DNA from: a virus | Direction: 5' to 3' (one strand) | DNA length: 46,316 bases | IMG/VR virus record: IMGVR_UViG_3300020578_000140 | Span: 1 to 46,316 of that record | Shown: in pieces, positions 16,585 to 24,719 of the stretch | Layout: each line of letters starts with the position of its first letter | How positions within the stretch are numbered: position 1 is the stretch's first letter | Translations under genes and position numbers: made by a program | Notes under the pieces: model-generated | What the model was told of the DNA's origin: nothing | What the model saw: the letters and a program-made list of their open reading frames with translations, nothing else | The model's database searches: none

Positions 16585-17776
16585 AGAATTAAACGACCTA
16601 GAAAAAGATAGATGTGTTATTGTTACATACTATATAGAAGTTAATTCGTTATATGGCAGACTTAATGATGCAGCATGGTCACTAGCAATAGGACAAAGTG
16701 TAGGAAATCCAAAACAAAGAAATAGTTGGGAAACAGATGAGATGTTTGAAATGTCTTCTTGTGTCATATACAACGACGAAGAATATCTAAAATCACAATT
16801 AAATGGTTTTGTAAAAATTGGATTTCCAAAAATAAATTCAGATTGGGACAATGATGGCGTGTCCCATTTATTATGTCAAATAATGGGCGGTCAATTGGAT
16901 ATAGATGTATTTAAAGTATGTCGTGTTGTAGATATAGAATTCCCAGAGTCTGTAAAAAATAGTTTCTTGAAACCAAAATATGGAATGTCTGGCATAAGGA
17001 AATTTACTGGACAATATGACAAACCTTTGTTTGGGGGCATAGTAAAACCTAAAACTGGCCTTTCTGTAAAACAACTTGGATATTTAGTAAAAGAATTAAT
17101 AGATGGTGGCGTTGATTTTATTAAAGAAGATGAAATTTTATCTAATCCAATTTTTTGTAGATTAGAAGAGCGTGTTGAACATATTGCAAATATAATTTCA
17201 GATTCTGGAAGAAAGATAGTCTTTGCACATTGCATTAATTCTGATCCACATGCTATTTTAGACAGGGCAAAACTAGTATATAAAAACGGTGGAAACGGTG
17301 TACATGTAAATTTTTGGAGTGGATTGGGATCGTATAATTCTATACGTAAACTAGATCTTCCATTATTTATGCATTTTCAGAAAAGTGGAGATAAGATATT
17401 GACTAACTCACAGCATAATTTTAAAATAGACTGGTACGTTATTTGTAAACTTGCTGCCTTGATGGGCGTAGATACAATACATGTTGGTATGTGGGGTGGA
17501 TATCTCAGTGATGATGAAGAAAGATTAGGTAAATCTATGAGATTATTAAACGATAATAACGTTGTTCCTGCCTTAAGTTGTGGTATGCATCCTGGGCTTG
17601 TGGAGGCCATTACAAGGCGTTTTGGTAAGGAGTATATGGCAAACGTTGGTGGTGCCATTCACGGTCATCCTGAAGGCACTACGGGGGGTTCTAGGGCAAT
17701 GAGGCAGGCCATCGATAAGGATTATGGTCAGGAATACATTAAAGCAATTGAAAAGTGGGGACTTGTTAATGATTAA
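16571..17776 (+). CDS. RuBisCO-like protein (form IV type)
   Basis: 401 aa. GIVKPKTG retains K159 and K161 (K175/K177 of plant RuBisCO). VDFIKEDE keeps the carbamylated-lysine site K185 with D187 and E188 (K201, D203, E204). H268, H304, S336 and the phosphate loop NVGGAIHGHPEG are present. The loop-6 lysine (K334) is replaced by Y311 in HVGMWGGYLSDD and R295 by F269. It should bind a phosphorylated sugar and do enolisation, but not carboxylation. It overlaps the cupin by 14 bp and sits in the NDP-sugar cassette. Confidence 0.85.
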   Translation: MKFYKELNDLEKDRCVIVTYYIEVNSLYGRLNDAAWSLAIGQSVGNPKQRNSWETDEMFEMSSCVIYNDEEYLKSQLNGFVKIGFPKINSDWDNDGVSHLLCQIMGGQLDIDVFKVCRVVDIEFPESVKNSFLKPKYGMSGIRKFTGQYDKPLFGGIVKPKTGLSVKQLGYLVKELIDGGVDFIKEDEILSNPIFCRLEERVEHIANIISDSGRKIVFAHCINSDPHAILDRAKLVYKNGGNGVHVNFWSGLGSYNSIRKLDLPLFMHFQKSGDKILTNSQHNFKIDWYVICKLAALMGVDTIHVGMWGGYLSDDEERLGKSMRLLNDNNVVPALSCGMHPGLVEAITRRFGKEYMANVGGAIHGHPEGTTGGSRAMRQAIDKDYGQEYIKAIEKWGLVND

Positions 17777-18206
17777 AATATCACATAGAGGTAACTTAAT
17801 TGGACCAAATCAAGAACTAGAAAATAATCCTGAATACATAAGGAAGGCTATCAATGCTGGATATGAGGTAGAGGTTGATTTTCGGGTGCTAGATGGCTTA
17901 TTATATTTTGGTCATGACTATCCACAATATGAAGTTGATAAATTTTTTATAGACCTATATGTAAAAAAAATATGGCTTCATTGTAAAAATTTAGAAGCGC
18001 TAGATTATATAACTAACATGCCAAAATATTATAAAGGGTTTTGGCATGAAAATGATAAGTATACGCTGACAACTAACAATTATATTTGGACATATCCTAA
18101 CATGCCAGTTACAAACAAAAGCATACTTGTGCATTTAGATAAGCCAACAAATGATATTCCAAATTATATTTTTGGAATTTGTAGTGATTATGTTAGTCTG
18201 ATATAA
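17769..18206 (+). CDS. GDPD-like (PI-PLC superfamily) protein
   Basis: 145 aa, short for the family. ISHRGN (4-9), ENNPEYIRKAINAGYEVEVDFR and LLYFGHDYP provide the His, the Glu/Asp metal ligands and the second His of glycerophosphodiesterase-like enzymes. The C-terminal half of the barrel appears shortened. ATG 17769 lies inside the end of the RuBisCO-like gene, so they are co-translated. Likely a phosphodiesterase or a sugar-phosphate binding relative. Confidence 0.65.
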   Translation: MIKISHRGNLIGPNQELENNPEYIRKAINAGYEVEVDFRVLDGLLYFGHDYPQYEVDKFFIDLYVKKIWLHCKNLEALDYITNMPKYYKGFWHENDKYTLTTNNYIWTYPNMPVTNKSILVHLDKPTNDIPNYIFGICSDYVSLI

Positions 18207-18207
18207 T
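18202..18207 (+). promoter_or_regulatory. -10 box for a leaderless gene
   Basis: TATAAT followed by 6 bp and ATG 18214. No ribosome site fits. Confidence 0.55.
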
Positions 18208-18213
18208 CAATAA

Positions 18214-18450
18214 ATGTATACAGATGCTATGCGTAAGGCATTCAGGTCACTAGATCATTTTGCCCCCAAAGGTTTTAGTTTAGATTTAATAGATAATGAT
18301 AATTTTATTACAGTTCGTGCTTCAGAAAAATCTTTTATGTCTTTACTTGACGAGGATAAGCGTCGTGCTGTAGAATATATGGTACGGGTTAAAAAAGCCC
18401 TTGAAGACAATGGCGCAGTTGTTCTTTTAGTACGTGGAGGCGGATATTAA
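18214..18450 (+). CDS. Hypothetical protein, 78 aa
   Basis: Charged helical protein ending in NGAVVLLVRGGGY. Probably leaderless. Its stop abuts the next start. No family recognised. Confidence 0.6.
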   Translation: MYTDAMRKAFRSLDHFAPKGFSLDLIDNDNFITVRASEKSFMSLLDEDKRRAVEYMVRVKKALEDNGAVVLLVRGGGY

Positions 18451-18695
18451 TGTTGGATAATTCAATTGTGACACATAAATCTAAGCCACCATTACGATGG
18501 ATCGCAAATTGGGCGGGATCCATAGCATCTTCTGGGCTGTTAGAAATATCCTATATGGAAGATGAAGGCATGACTGATACATTTAGATATAAATTTCAGG
18601 GATGGAAATGGGATACATTCTGGCCTTTATACGAAAAATATGGAACACACTACACTTTAGATATAGATATGAGTGGAGGCGAATGGGATGATTGA
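18450..18695 (+). CDS. Hypothetical protein, 81 aa
   Basis: Trp-rich small protein (WIANWAGS, FQGWKWDTFWPLYEKYG). TAATG junction with the previous gene, 8-bp overlap with the next. No family recognised. Confidence 0.6.
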   Translation: MLDNSIVTHKSKPPLRWIANWAGSIASSGLLEISYMEDEGMTDTFRYKFQGWKWDTFWPLYEKYGTHYTLDIDMSGGEWDD

Positions 18696-19053
18696 TTTAT
18701 TAATTTTTGTAATTGTGGTAACAGTTGTTGCTGGTGCAGTAATAGAAAACATAAGACTAAAAAATAAAAACGTTGAACTAATGTTTTTATTGGCACAGTC
18801 AACTTTAGATATAAATGCCGTCAAAGATAAAATAAGTAATTTAAAAGATAATCCAGAAAAAGATCATTTTATTGCATTTTTAAATGATACAAGAAACATG
18901 GCATATAAATATATCGAAGAGTTACAGGGTGAATTAATTACTTTTGCAAAAGTATTAGAAAAAGAACTTGAATCTCCAAATGATTTGTCAGTTCCGAGAA
19001 TAGCAAAAGCCTTTGAGCAAGTAGAAAAAATGAGGCCACGTGAAGGCGAATAA
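18688..19053 (+). CDS. Single-pass membrane protein with coiled coil
   Basis: 121 aa. Residues 2-20 (IDLLIFVIVVTVVAGAVI) form a membrane segment, followed by a long charged helix likely to be coiled coil. GGAGG (18675-18679) 8 bp upstream fixes the start at 18688. Possibly a Rz-like or scaffold membrane protein; not certain. Confidence 0.6.
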   Translation: MIDLLIFVIVVTVVAGAVIENIRLKNKNVELMFLLAQSTLDINAVKDKISNLKDNPEKDHFIAFLNDTRNMAYKYIEELQGELITFAKVLEKELESPNDLSVPRIAKAFEQVEKMRPREGE

Positions 19054-20575
19054 AATAGTTATTGTTGGAGGTGGATCTGCTGGTTGGATGACGGCATCTG
19101 CTTTAATAAAAGCGTATCCAGAAAAAAATATAAGTGTAATTGAAAGCAAAGATATTTCAATAATTGGCGTTGGCGAAAGTACTACTTTTGAAATCAATGG
19201 ATTTTTTAATTTTCTAGGTATTGATTATTCTAGTATCATGAAATATACCAATGCTGCATACAAAGTTGCAATTGGATTTACTAATTTTAAAACAAAAGAC
19301 TCGCCTACTTTTTATTATCCTTTTGGACACCCCAATTTAGATAAAGATTTAACGTGTTTTGGATTAGATGATTGGTATTATAAAAAATCATTTTATCCAG
19401 ATACAGAAGACCAAGATTATGTAAGGTATTTTTTTCCACAAGCAAAAAGCATGGAAACTAATAAAATAGTTATTGATAATATTGAAGAAATGAAGCCATA
19501 TCAACCACATAGGGATTTAGCATTACAAATGGATGCAACAAAACTAGGAAACTGGCTTGCAGAGTTTTATGCAATACCCCGTGGTGTAAAAAGAATTTAT
19601 GGCACGGTAAAGAAAATTAATCCGTCAAATAAAGGCATAGAGTCTTTAGTGTTAGACGATGACACAGAGATAGTTGCTGATTTGTTTGTAGATTGTTCTG
19701 GTTTTAATAGTATTTTGCTAGGCAAATTTATGAATGAAAGATTTGTATCGACTGCAGAATTTTTGCCCAACAACAGAGCCTGGACAGCCCATGTTCCATA
19801 TACAGATAAAGAAAAAGAACTGCAAACTTTTACAAATTGTACTGCCATTAATAATGGTTGGGTATGGAATATACCACTTTGGAATAGAATAGGGTCTGGA
19901 TATGTATACTGTAATCAGTTTATTAGTGATGAAGACGCCCTTGAAGAATATAAAAATTATTTAGATTCTGAAAAAATGGTTGTGCATAATCCAGAAAGAT
20001 CAAAGTCATTAAGTTTTAAAAATATAAAAATTCATAACGGATATTATGAAAGGTTTTGGGTTGGAAACGTAGTGGCTGTTGGATTAGCAGCAGGATTTTT
20101 AGAACCTCTTGAAAGTACGGGCTTATTGCTTACACATCAAAACTGTTTTACTTTAATAGATGCTCTTGAGCGAGGACAGGTAACTCAATACGATATAGAT
20201 AATTTTAATTATAAAACTAAAACTAGAATAGAAAAAATGTTTGATTTTGTAGGCATTCATTATGCCTTATCACAAAGAGATGATACAGAATATTGGAAAA
20301 GTGTTACATCAAAATTTTATCCAAAAAATTATTTTAAATCAGATATTCAATGGGCAAACAATAATGTTGATACAATAAAGTCTGGTTTTGGTATAAGGCC
20401 TTTTTATAATACATACATAAGTTTATTAGAAAGTATGTCAGATAAAAATTACAACATTAAAAACAAGATAGAAATATATTTTCAGAAAAGGGCAAAAGCA
20501 AAACAAACTTGGGATAATATTGTAGACAACTCTAAAACACATTTTCAGATTTTAAAGGAAAAGTTTTATGAATAG
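19040..20575 (+). CDS. Flavin-dependent (tryptophan-type) halogenase
   Basis: 511 aa. FAD motif GGGSAGWMTA (10-19), catalytic lysine K75 in NAAYKVAIGF (K79 of PrnA/RebH), GWVWNIP (273-279) matching the WxWxIP halogenase signature, and EPLEST (355-360) with the partner glutamate. These set it apart from monooxygenases. Such enzymes need FADH2 from a reductase, O2 and halide; no flavin reductase is seen nearby. GTG 19040 follows GAGG and overlaps the previous gene by 14 bp. A phage halogenase, VirX1 from a cyanophage, is known. Substrate is unknown and need not be tryptophan. Confidence 0.88.
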   Translation: MKANKIVIVGGGSAGWMTASALIKAYPEKNISVIESKDISIIGVGESTTFEINGFFNFLGIDYSSIMKYTNAAYKVAIGFTNFKTKDSPTFYYPFGHPNLDKDLTCFGLDDWYYKKSFYPDTEDQDYVRYFFPQAKSMETNKIVIDNIEEMKPYQPHRDLALQMDATKLGNWLAEFYAIPRGVKRIYGTVKKINPSNKGIESLVLDDDTEIVADLFVDCSGFNSILLGKFMNERFVSTAEFLPNNRAWTAHVPYTDKEKELQTFTNCTAINNGWVWNIPLWNRIGSGYVYCNQFISDEDALEEYKNYLDSEKMVVHNPERSKSLSFKNIKIHNGYYERFWVGNVVAVGLAAGFLEPLESTGLLLTHQNCFTLIDALERGQVTQYDIDNFNYKTKTRIEKMFDFVGIHYALSQRDDTEYWKSVTSKFYPKNYFKSDIQWANNNVDTIKSGFGIRPFYNTYISLLESMSDKNYNIKNKIEIYFQKRAKAKQTWDNIVDNSKTHFQILKEKFYE

Positions 20576-20774
20576 TGGTGTTGATCTAAGAGGAATTCCG
20601 TCTTCATGTTGTCCATTATGTGGTTCAACAGTAATAAAGGTTAAGGTTATTTTTGACCCAATAGACTATGAGGTAGGAATGTATTTTCTAGATGGAGAAT
20701 GTAGCGAATGTGGTGCTTTAATGACAGTTCCAACTCCATTAGATCATCCTAACAATATAAAAGGAGAAACGTGA
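20568..20774 (+). CDS. Zinc-ribbon protein, 68 aa
   Basis: CPLCGS and CSECGA form two CxxC knuckles about 30 residues apart. Overlaps the halogenase stop by 8 bp. Small zinc-binding protein of unknown role. Confidence 0.7.
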   Translation: MNSGVDLRGIPSSCCPLCGSTVIKVKVIFDPIDYEVGMYFLDGECSECGALMTVPTPLDHPNNIKGET

Positions 20775-20929
20775 AACAAATATTATTATCAACTATTACA
20801 GGATTTGGATGTGGCGTTATATTTGCTGCATTTAAATTACCAGTTCCTGCTCCACCAGTTTTTGCAGGAGTGGCTGGTATAATTGGTTTATGGCTCGGTT
20901 ACGACGCCATAGCAAAGTTCATATCCTAG
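20771..20929 (+). CDS. XapX-domain membrane protein
   Basis: 52 aa. KLPVPAPPVFAGVAGIIGLWLGYDAI is the XapX (DUF1427) signature, with two membrane segments around it. GTG 20771 overlaps the previous stop (GTGA). Family function unknown. Confidence 0.8.
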   Translation: MKQILLSTITGFGCGVIFAAFKLPVPAPPVFAGVAGIIGLWLGYDAIAKFIS

Positions 20930-20940
20930 GAGGAAAATAA

Positions 20941-21198
20941 ATGGACGCAAAACTAAAAGCAATGTTAGCATCATACGGACGATCTGTTCTTGGTGCAGCA
21001 CTTGCATTATACATGTCTGGAGTTACAGACCCTAAGACTCTTGCATACTCATTATTGGCTGCTATTGCACCAGTTGGGTTGAGAGCGCTTAATCCAAACG
21101 ATAAAGCATTTGGAAGATTACCTGCAATTTCTGCTATTGAAGCAGCGCTTGCAGATGTAAAGGTTAAGTCTCCTGCAAAGAAAGCAAAGAAGAAGTAA
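20941..21198 (+). CDS. Small membrane protein, holin-like
   Basis: 85 aa with two weakly hydrophobic helices (about 10-26 and 33-47), then a lysine-rich tail. Strong AGGAGG ribosome site. Size, topology and charged tail fit a holin, but no lysin gene is adjacent, so this is only a suggestion. Confidence 0.55.
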   Translation: MDAKLKAMLASYGRSVLGAALALYMSGVTDPKTLAYSLLAAIAPVGLRALNPNDKAFGRLPAISAIEAALADVKVKSPAKKAKKK

Positions 21199-21210
21199 TG
21201 CTATAAGTAG

Positions 21211-21239
21211 GATGGGTTATTGTTTGTAATAGCCCATCT
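21211..21239. terminator. Bidirectional intrinsic terminator
   Basis: GATGGGTTATT, a 7-base loop, AATAGCCCATC, then TTTACTTTTT on the + strand and a T-rich run on the other side. The 11-bp stem has one wobble pair. It lies between two convergent genes and its stem overlaps the last codons of the - strand gene. Confidence 0.8.
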
Positions 21240-22101
21240 TTACTTTTTCATATAATTCATAATCTAAATTTTGATTTTCTTTAATTTTATTCATTATTGA
21301 TTTAGGTATTTTATTAATAAAATTTTTATTTTCTCCAACATTTTGAAGTGGTTTTGTTGTTGGTACAGAAACGCCAAATTTTTCTGAAATAACTGAATTT
21401 AGTTTTGATAAATCTTTTTCATTTTCTAAAATTTCAATATAATTAATGTTTTGTAATGCATCATCTATATTGTTGTACACTTTAACTAAGTTATGATAAA
21501 ACAATGTCTGCGCTCTGTATTCATCCAATGTTATTTTATTTTCACATAATAGATTATAGTTAACTGTAATATCTTTTATATTTAATGTACAGGTAAGATG
21601 TTTGTGTTGAATATTATTTTGTTTAAAATCGTTCATATGAAACTCTAAATCATCTATTGTTGGATTATCTTTTTTATATAAATAATTACTCAGAAATCTT
21701 TCTGTGGGTTCTCTTAATATTGTATATGTTAATAACTCTTGATTAAAAGTTTTAAATAACTCTATCGGGTACAGGGCAAAATGACCACTAATAAAATCAC
21801 ATTTTATCATTTCATCATCATTAATATATTGTATAAAATTACTATACGCTCTGCGTTTATTAAATGCATGTAATAGGGGAACCTTTATAGACATTCCAGA
21901 AGTTTTGGGTATATGAAGAAAATAAAATGATTTTTTAGGAATGTATTCTTCATCATCTATATGACTAGTTTTATAGACTATTTGATTATTTTTTAAAATA
22001 AATCCAGGGTGAACAAACCATGCTGGAAATGTATTTTCTAAACATTCTACTTTATCTTCTAAATTATATACAGTTTCGTTTATAATTTTTTTTAAAGTCA
22101 T
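21217..22101 (-). CDS. Sulfotransferase-family protein
   Basis: 294 aa. FYFLHIPKTSGMSIKVPL is the PAPS 5'-phosphosulfate loop (HIPKTGG type), and YTILREPTERFLSNYLY is the 3'-phosphate motif (RxPxxRxxSxY). Transfers sulfate from PAPS to a sugar or other hydroxyl. Start overlaps the oxygenase upstream by ATGA. Ends inside the shared terminator. Confidence 0.8.
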   Translation of the reverse strand: MTLKKIINETVYNLEDKVECLENTFPAWFVHPGFILKNNQIVYKTSHIDDEEYIPKKSFYFLHIPKTSGMSIKVPLLHAFNKRRAYSNFIQYINDDEMIKCDFISGHFALYPIELFKTFNQELLTYTILREPTERFLSNYLYKKDNPTIDDLEFHMNDFKQNNIQHKHLTCTLNIKDITVNYNLLCENKITLDEYRAQTLFYHNLVKVYNNIDDALQNINYIEILENEKDLSKLNSVISEKFGVSVPTTKPLQNVGENKNFINKIPKSIMNKIKENQNLDYELYEKVKMGYYKQ

Positions 22102-22790
22102 AAATTTTTATCTTGAAACTGATACTGTAGGTCTGTTGTATATGGAAATTCTATTCCTGCAAATCTTGTTTGTCTTTCTTTTTCTGATATCTCTGAGAAA
22201 AAAGATACAAAGGTGTACCTAATGCCAGATTTTATTGCATGAATTTGGTGCATATAACTATATGCTGAAGGAAATACAAAAAGTTGTCCAGCCTTTGGTT
22301 TTATTGTAACTCCAAAGTGCACAAACTCTAACTCCCCGCCCTCATAGTCATCGTTGGGATAATAAACCATGGACACGGTTCGTGGTGTTCCATATGAATC
22401 ATCTGCATGCATAGAGAACCATTCTCCTGGCTCATATCTTGATATTCTCATTGCTTCTCTACTTAATGGAGCAAGATCCCATTGCCATAAATAGGAGTCA
22501 ATAACTTCTTGAAAGTTTTCAACAAACTTAGGATGATTCCAAATCCAACATGTTTCTGATCTTTTGCCATTTACTTCATCATAATAATCTTCACGAATCC
22601 ATTTTCTATTACCAGGGTGAGAAATTTCCCAAAATTTATCATCTTCTATTTCTTTGATAAAAGCCATCGAATCTGGCCAAATGTTGCCATAAATGTGCAT
22701 ACCAGGAAATGGTGAGGAAAAATAAAATCTTTCTCCACTTCTGCTTTCTGTAAATCCCTCTTGCTGGTGTTTAAATTTAAGCGGATCCAT
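22098..22790 (-). CDS. 2-oxoglutarate/Fe(II) dioxygenase
   Basis: 230 aa. H128-A-D130 (SMHADD), H181 (MHQIH) and R191 (IRYTF) with DYEGGELEFVH between. An upstream GTG or ATG at 22838 would overlap the previous gene by 28 bp; ATG 22790 leaves a 20-bp gap with a purine-rich site and is preferred. Co-transcribed with the sulfotransferase. Confidence 0.85.
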   Translation of the reverse strand: MDPLKFKHQQEGFTESRSGERFYFSSPFPGMHIYGNIWPDSMAFIKEIEDDKFWEISHPGNRKWIREDYYDEVNGKRSETCWIWNHPKFVENFQEVIDSYLWQWDLAPLSREAMRISRYEPGEWFSMHADDSYGTPRTVSMVYYPNDDYEGGELEFVHFGVTIKPKAGQLFVFPSAYSYMHQIHAIKSGIRYTFVSFFSEISEKERQTRFAGIEFPYTTDLQYQFQDKNL

Positions 22791-22810
22791 TTCATTTCTC
22801 TTTTCTCTTT

Positions 22811-23059
22811 TTAGGCCATATTTGAAAAAGTATGACACCAGGTTCCGTCTGGCTTTAATGCTAAAGCATGTCTTGAAGTTACTTCTTCTGGCAGAGTATA
22901 GTCAAATGCGTTTATAGAAATGGCACCCATCTCTTTTGCTTTTGCTGCTGCATCTTTTGGATATTCAAAACATTCAATACAAACATCATCTACTAAAAGT
23001 GGATACTTTCCGTCTTCACAACCATTAGAAGCGGCTCTCTCAATTCTAAAGGTAGGCAT
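22811..23059 (-). CDS. Hypothetical protein, tandem duplicate B
   Basis: 82 aa. FRIERAASNGCEDGKYPLLVDD...CFEYPKDAAAKAKE aligns end to end with the upstream gene (FKVGRAASGGCRERQYPLFKDD...CFYLPKDAANHARDE). Conserved single Cys pair. TAATG junction with its copy. No family recognised. Confidence 0.65.
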   Translation of the reverse strand: MPTFRIERAASNGCEDGKYPLLVDDVCIECFEYPKDAAAKAKEMGAISINAFDYTLPEEVTSRHALALKPDGTWCHTFSNMA

Positions 23060-23289
23060 TACTTAAGAACCCATTTACCTTCTTCTTGAACTACAGTAAA
23101 CAAGGCGTCTGATTCAAGATTGTCAACATCAAAAACAATTACTTCTGTTGCGCCATATTCATCTCTTGCATGATTTGCTGCATCTTTGGGCAAATAAAAA
23201 CATCCCACTTGCTCGTCATCTTTAAATAACGGGTATTGTCTTTCACGGCAGCCCCCCGAAGCAGCACGTCCTACTTTAAAAGTACTCAT
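23059..23289 (-). CDS. Hypothetical protein, tandem duplicate A
   Basis: 76 aa, starting MSTFKVGRAASGG. Paralogue of the following gene. ATG 23289 stands 6 bp behind TATAAT (23301-23296), so leaderless; a GTG at 23295 is less likely. Confidence 0.65.
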   Translation of the reverse strand: MSTFKVGRAASGGCRERQYPLFKDDEQVGCFYLPKDAANHARDEYGATEVIVFDVDNLESDALFTVVQEEGKWVLK

Positions 23290-23291
23290 AT

Positions 23292-24047
23292 TCACATTAT
23301 AGCATATTTTTTATCGCTGGATTTAACCTTTTCATAAAGATAATAGTCCGCATGATTTAATTCGTTTATTCTACCTATCCAAGAGTCTGGTATAGAAAAA
23401 TCTAAAGGGTTGGGGATAGGGGTATTATGACCAGACCATTCGTAATCTGAAATTGCTTTTGTTATTTTATATTTCTTTAGAAAAATAGTGTTTAGAAAGT
23501 CTATTAGACGATCTCTACTCTCAACAGTTTCTACAATATAAGAGTCTAAGGCTTTATCTATTTCTGAAGGCTCAATGTTGTATTCTTTTAAACACCAATC
23601 TGATCTCATCTTATCAATAGGCTCTGCAACCTTATTCCAAAGTTCTACGTCAACATAACCCAACAAAAATTTTGATTGTATGTTTGACGTTCCTCTATAA
23701 TAAGACTCATCGTATAAAAATTTTTCCATGAAGGACTGCGGTGTTCCGTATTCAGAACCAACAATTTTTGAATCTACTACCGTAAGACCTTGCCTGTACA
23801 TAAGCCAAAACCAACTAAGCCATTGTTCTTTTGGATTTCTAACTAATGAAAAAGAGATTATTCCGTCTACATATTTTTGTGGCAATTGCCCTATGTGTCC
23901 AGAAATATACTGTTTGTTTTTAAAATTATCTGTGTCTATTTTATCTGTGGGCTCTATAATATATTGAGCAAGTTCTTTTACTTGTTTAATGTAATGATTT
24001 ATAACTCCGCCAGACGTTCTTGGTATATGATTATGAAATATTGTCAT
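23292..24047 (-). CDS. Sulfotransferase-like protein
   Basis: 251 aa. NHIPRTSGGVINHYI at the N-terminus is a PAPS-loop match and ISFSLVRNPKEQWLSWFW the 3'-phosphate motif. HTPIPNP near residue 210 is a further family-like block. Start lies 6 bp behind a TATAAT box. Second sulfotransferase of the window. Confidence 0.7.
   Translation of the reverse strand: MTIFHNHIPRTSGGVINHYIKQVKELAQYIIEPTDKIDTDNFKNKQYISGHIGQLPQKYVDGIISFSLVRNPKEQWLSWFWLMYRQGLTVVDSKIVGSEYGTPQSFMEKFLYDESYYRGTSNIQSKFLLGYVDVELWNKVAEPIDKMRSDWCLKEYNIEPSEIDKALDSYIVETVESRDRLIDFLNTIFLKKYKITKAISDYEWSGHNTPIPNPLDFSIPDSWIGRINELNHADYYLYEKVKSSDKKYAIM
23296..23301 (-). promoter_or_regulatory. -10 box for a leaderless gene
   Basis: TGCTATAAT extended -10, 6 bp before ATG 23289, lying within the end of the upstream sulfotransferase gene. 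Confidence 0.55.
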
Positions 24048-24053
24048 TAAATA

Positions 24054-24073
24054 ATTATATCATATGATACAAT
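24054..24073. promoter_or_regulatory. Divergent back-to-back -10 boxes
   Basis: TATAAT on the - strand (24059-24054) and TACAAT on the + strand (24068-24073), 8 bp apart. They lie 6 and 5 bp from the two start codons. Any -35 boxes would have to sit over the opposite gene. Confidence 0.6.
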
Positions 24074-24078
24074 AAATT

Positions 24079-24645
24079 ATGCACAAAATATTAGGTCCAG
24101 GAATTGTATTATTTTATAATGTTTTTGATCAAGAGTACGTTGATTTTATAGAAACAAACTTTGCTGAACTTTTTCAATTAAAAATTAATAATCAAAATGG
24201 GAGTTTAGTCAGAAAATCTTATTCGATACAAATGAGTGATTTCAAAAAAAATAATGAATATGTAAATGTTTTATATCAAGATTTTCAAAATAAACTACAG
24301 GACTGTATTAATTTATACAAGTCAATATACGATGTTCAGAACATGGTTTTTGAATATGATGATGAAAACAATTCAATAGTTACTTTATTAAAATATGAAA
24401 TAGACAATTCTGTTATATTTCATAGCGACACTTTAGGAATGGATAACAGGGTTGGCGCTGCACTTGCGTATTTAAATGACAATTATGAGGGCGGAGAATT
24501 AGAATTTAAACATTTTGATATTAAAATAACTCCTCCAAAAAATAGTTTAATAATTTTTCCATCTAATTGGCCTTATGTCCATAGGTCAAGTCCAATACTT
24601 AATGGTAAAAAATATGCATTAAGATGTTTTTTGGTTAGTAAATAA
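24079..24645 (+). CDS. 2-oxoglutarate/Fe(II) dioxygenase
   Basis: 188 aa. H115-S-D117 (FHSDT), H168 (VHRSS), and YEGGELEFKHF between them. The usual 2OG arginine is a lysine here (GKKYALR, K178), with R182 a possible substitute. Leaderless start. Closest in layout to the 22098 oxygenase. Confidence 0.82.
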   Translation: MHKILGPGIVLFYNVFDQEYVDFIETNFAELFQLKINNQNGSLVRKSYSIQMSDFKKNNEYVNVLYQDFQNKLQDCINLYKSIYDVQNMVFEYDDENNSIVTLLKYEIDNSVIFHSDTLGMDNRVGAALAYLNDNYEGGELEFKHFDIKITPPKNSLIIFPSNWPYVHRSSPILNGKKYALRCFLVSK

Positions 24646-24719
24646 AATTTGGAGGATCTTTTAGTTGTTTTTTTAATTTTCTCATATAATTCCATTTTTT
24701 AAATTTTCTATATATTGTT

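Noticed and set aside
16571-17776. Genuine carbon-fixing RuBisCO
   Set aside because: The loop-6 lysine and R295 equivalents are replaced, so a form IV-like enzyme is more likely.
24646-24719. Terminator between convergent genes
   Set aside because: The region is T-rich but I find no stable stem before the T runs.
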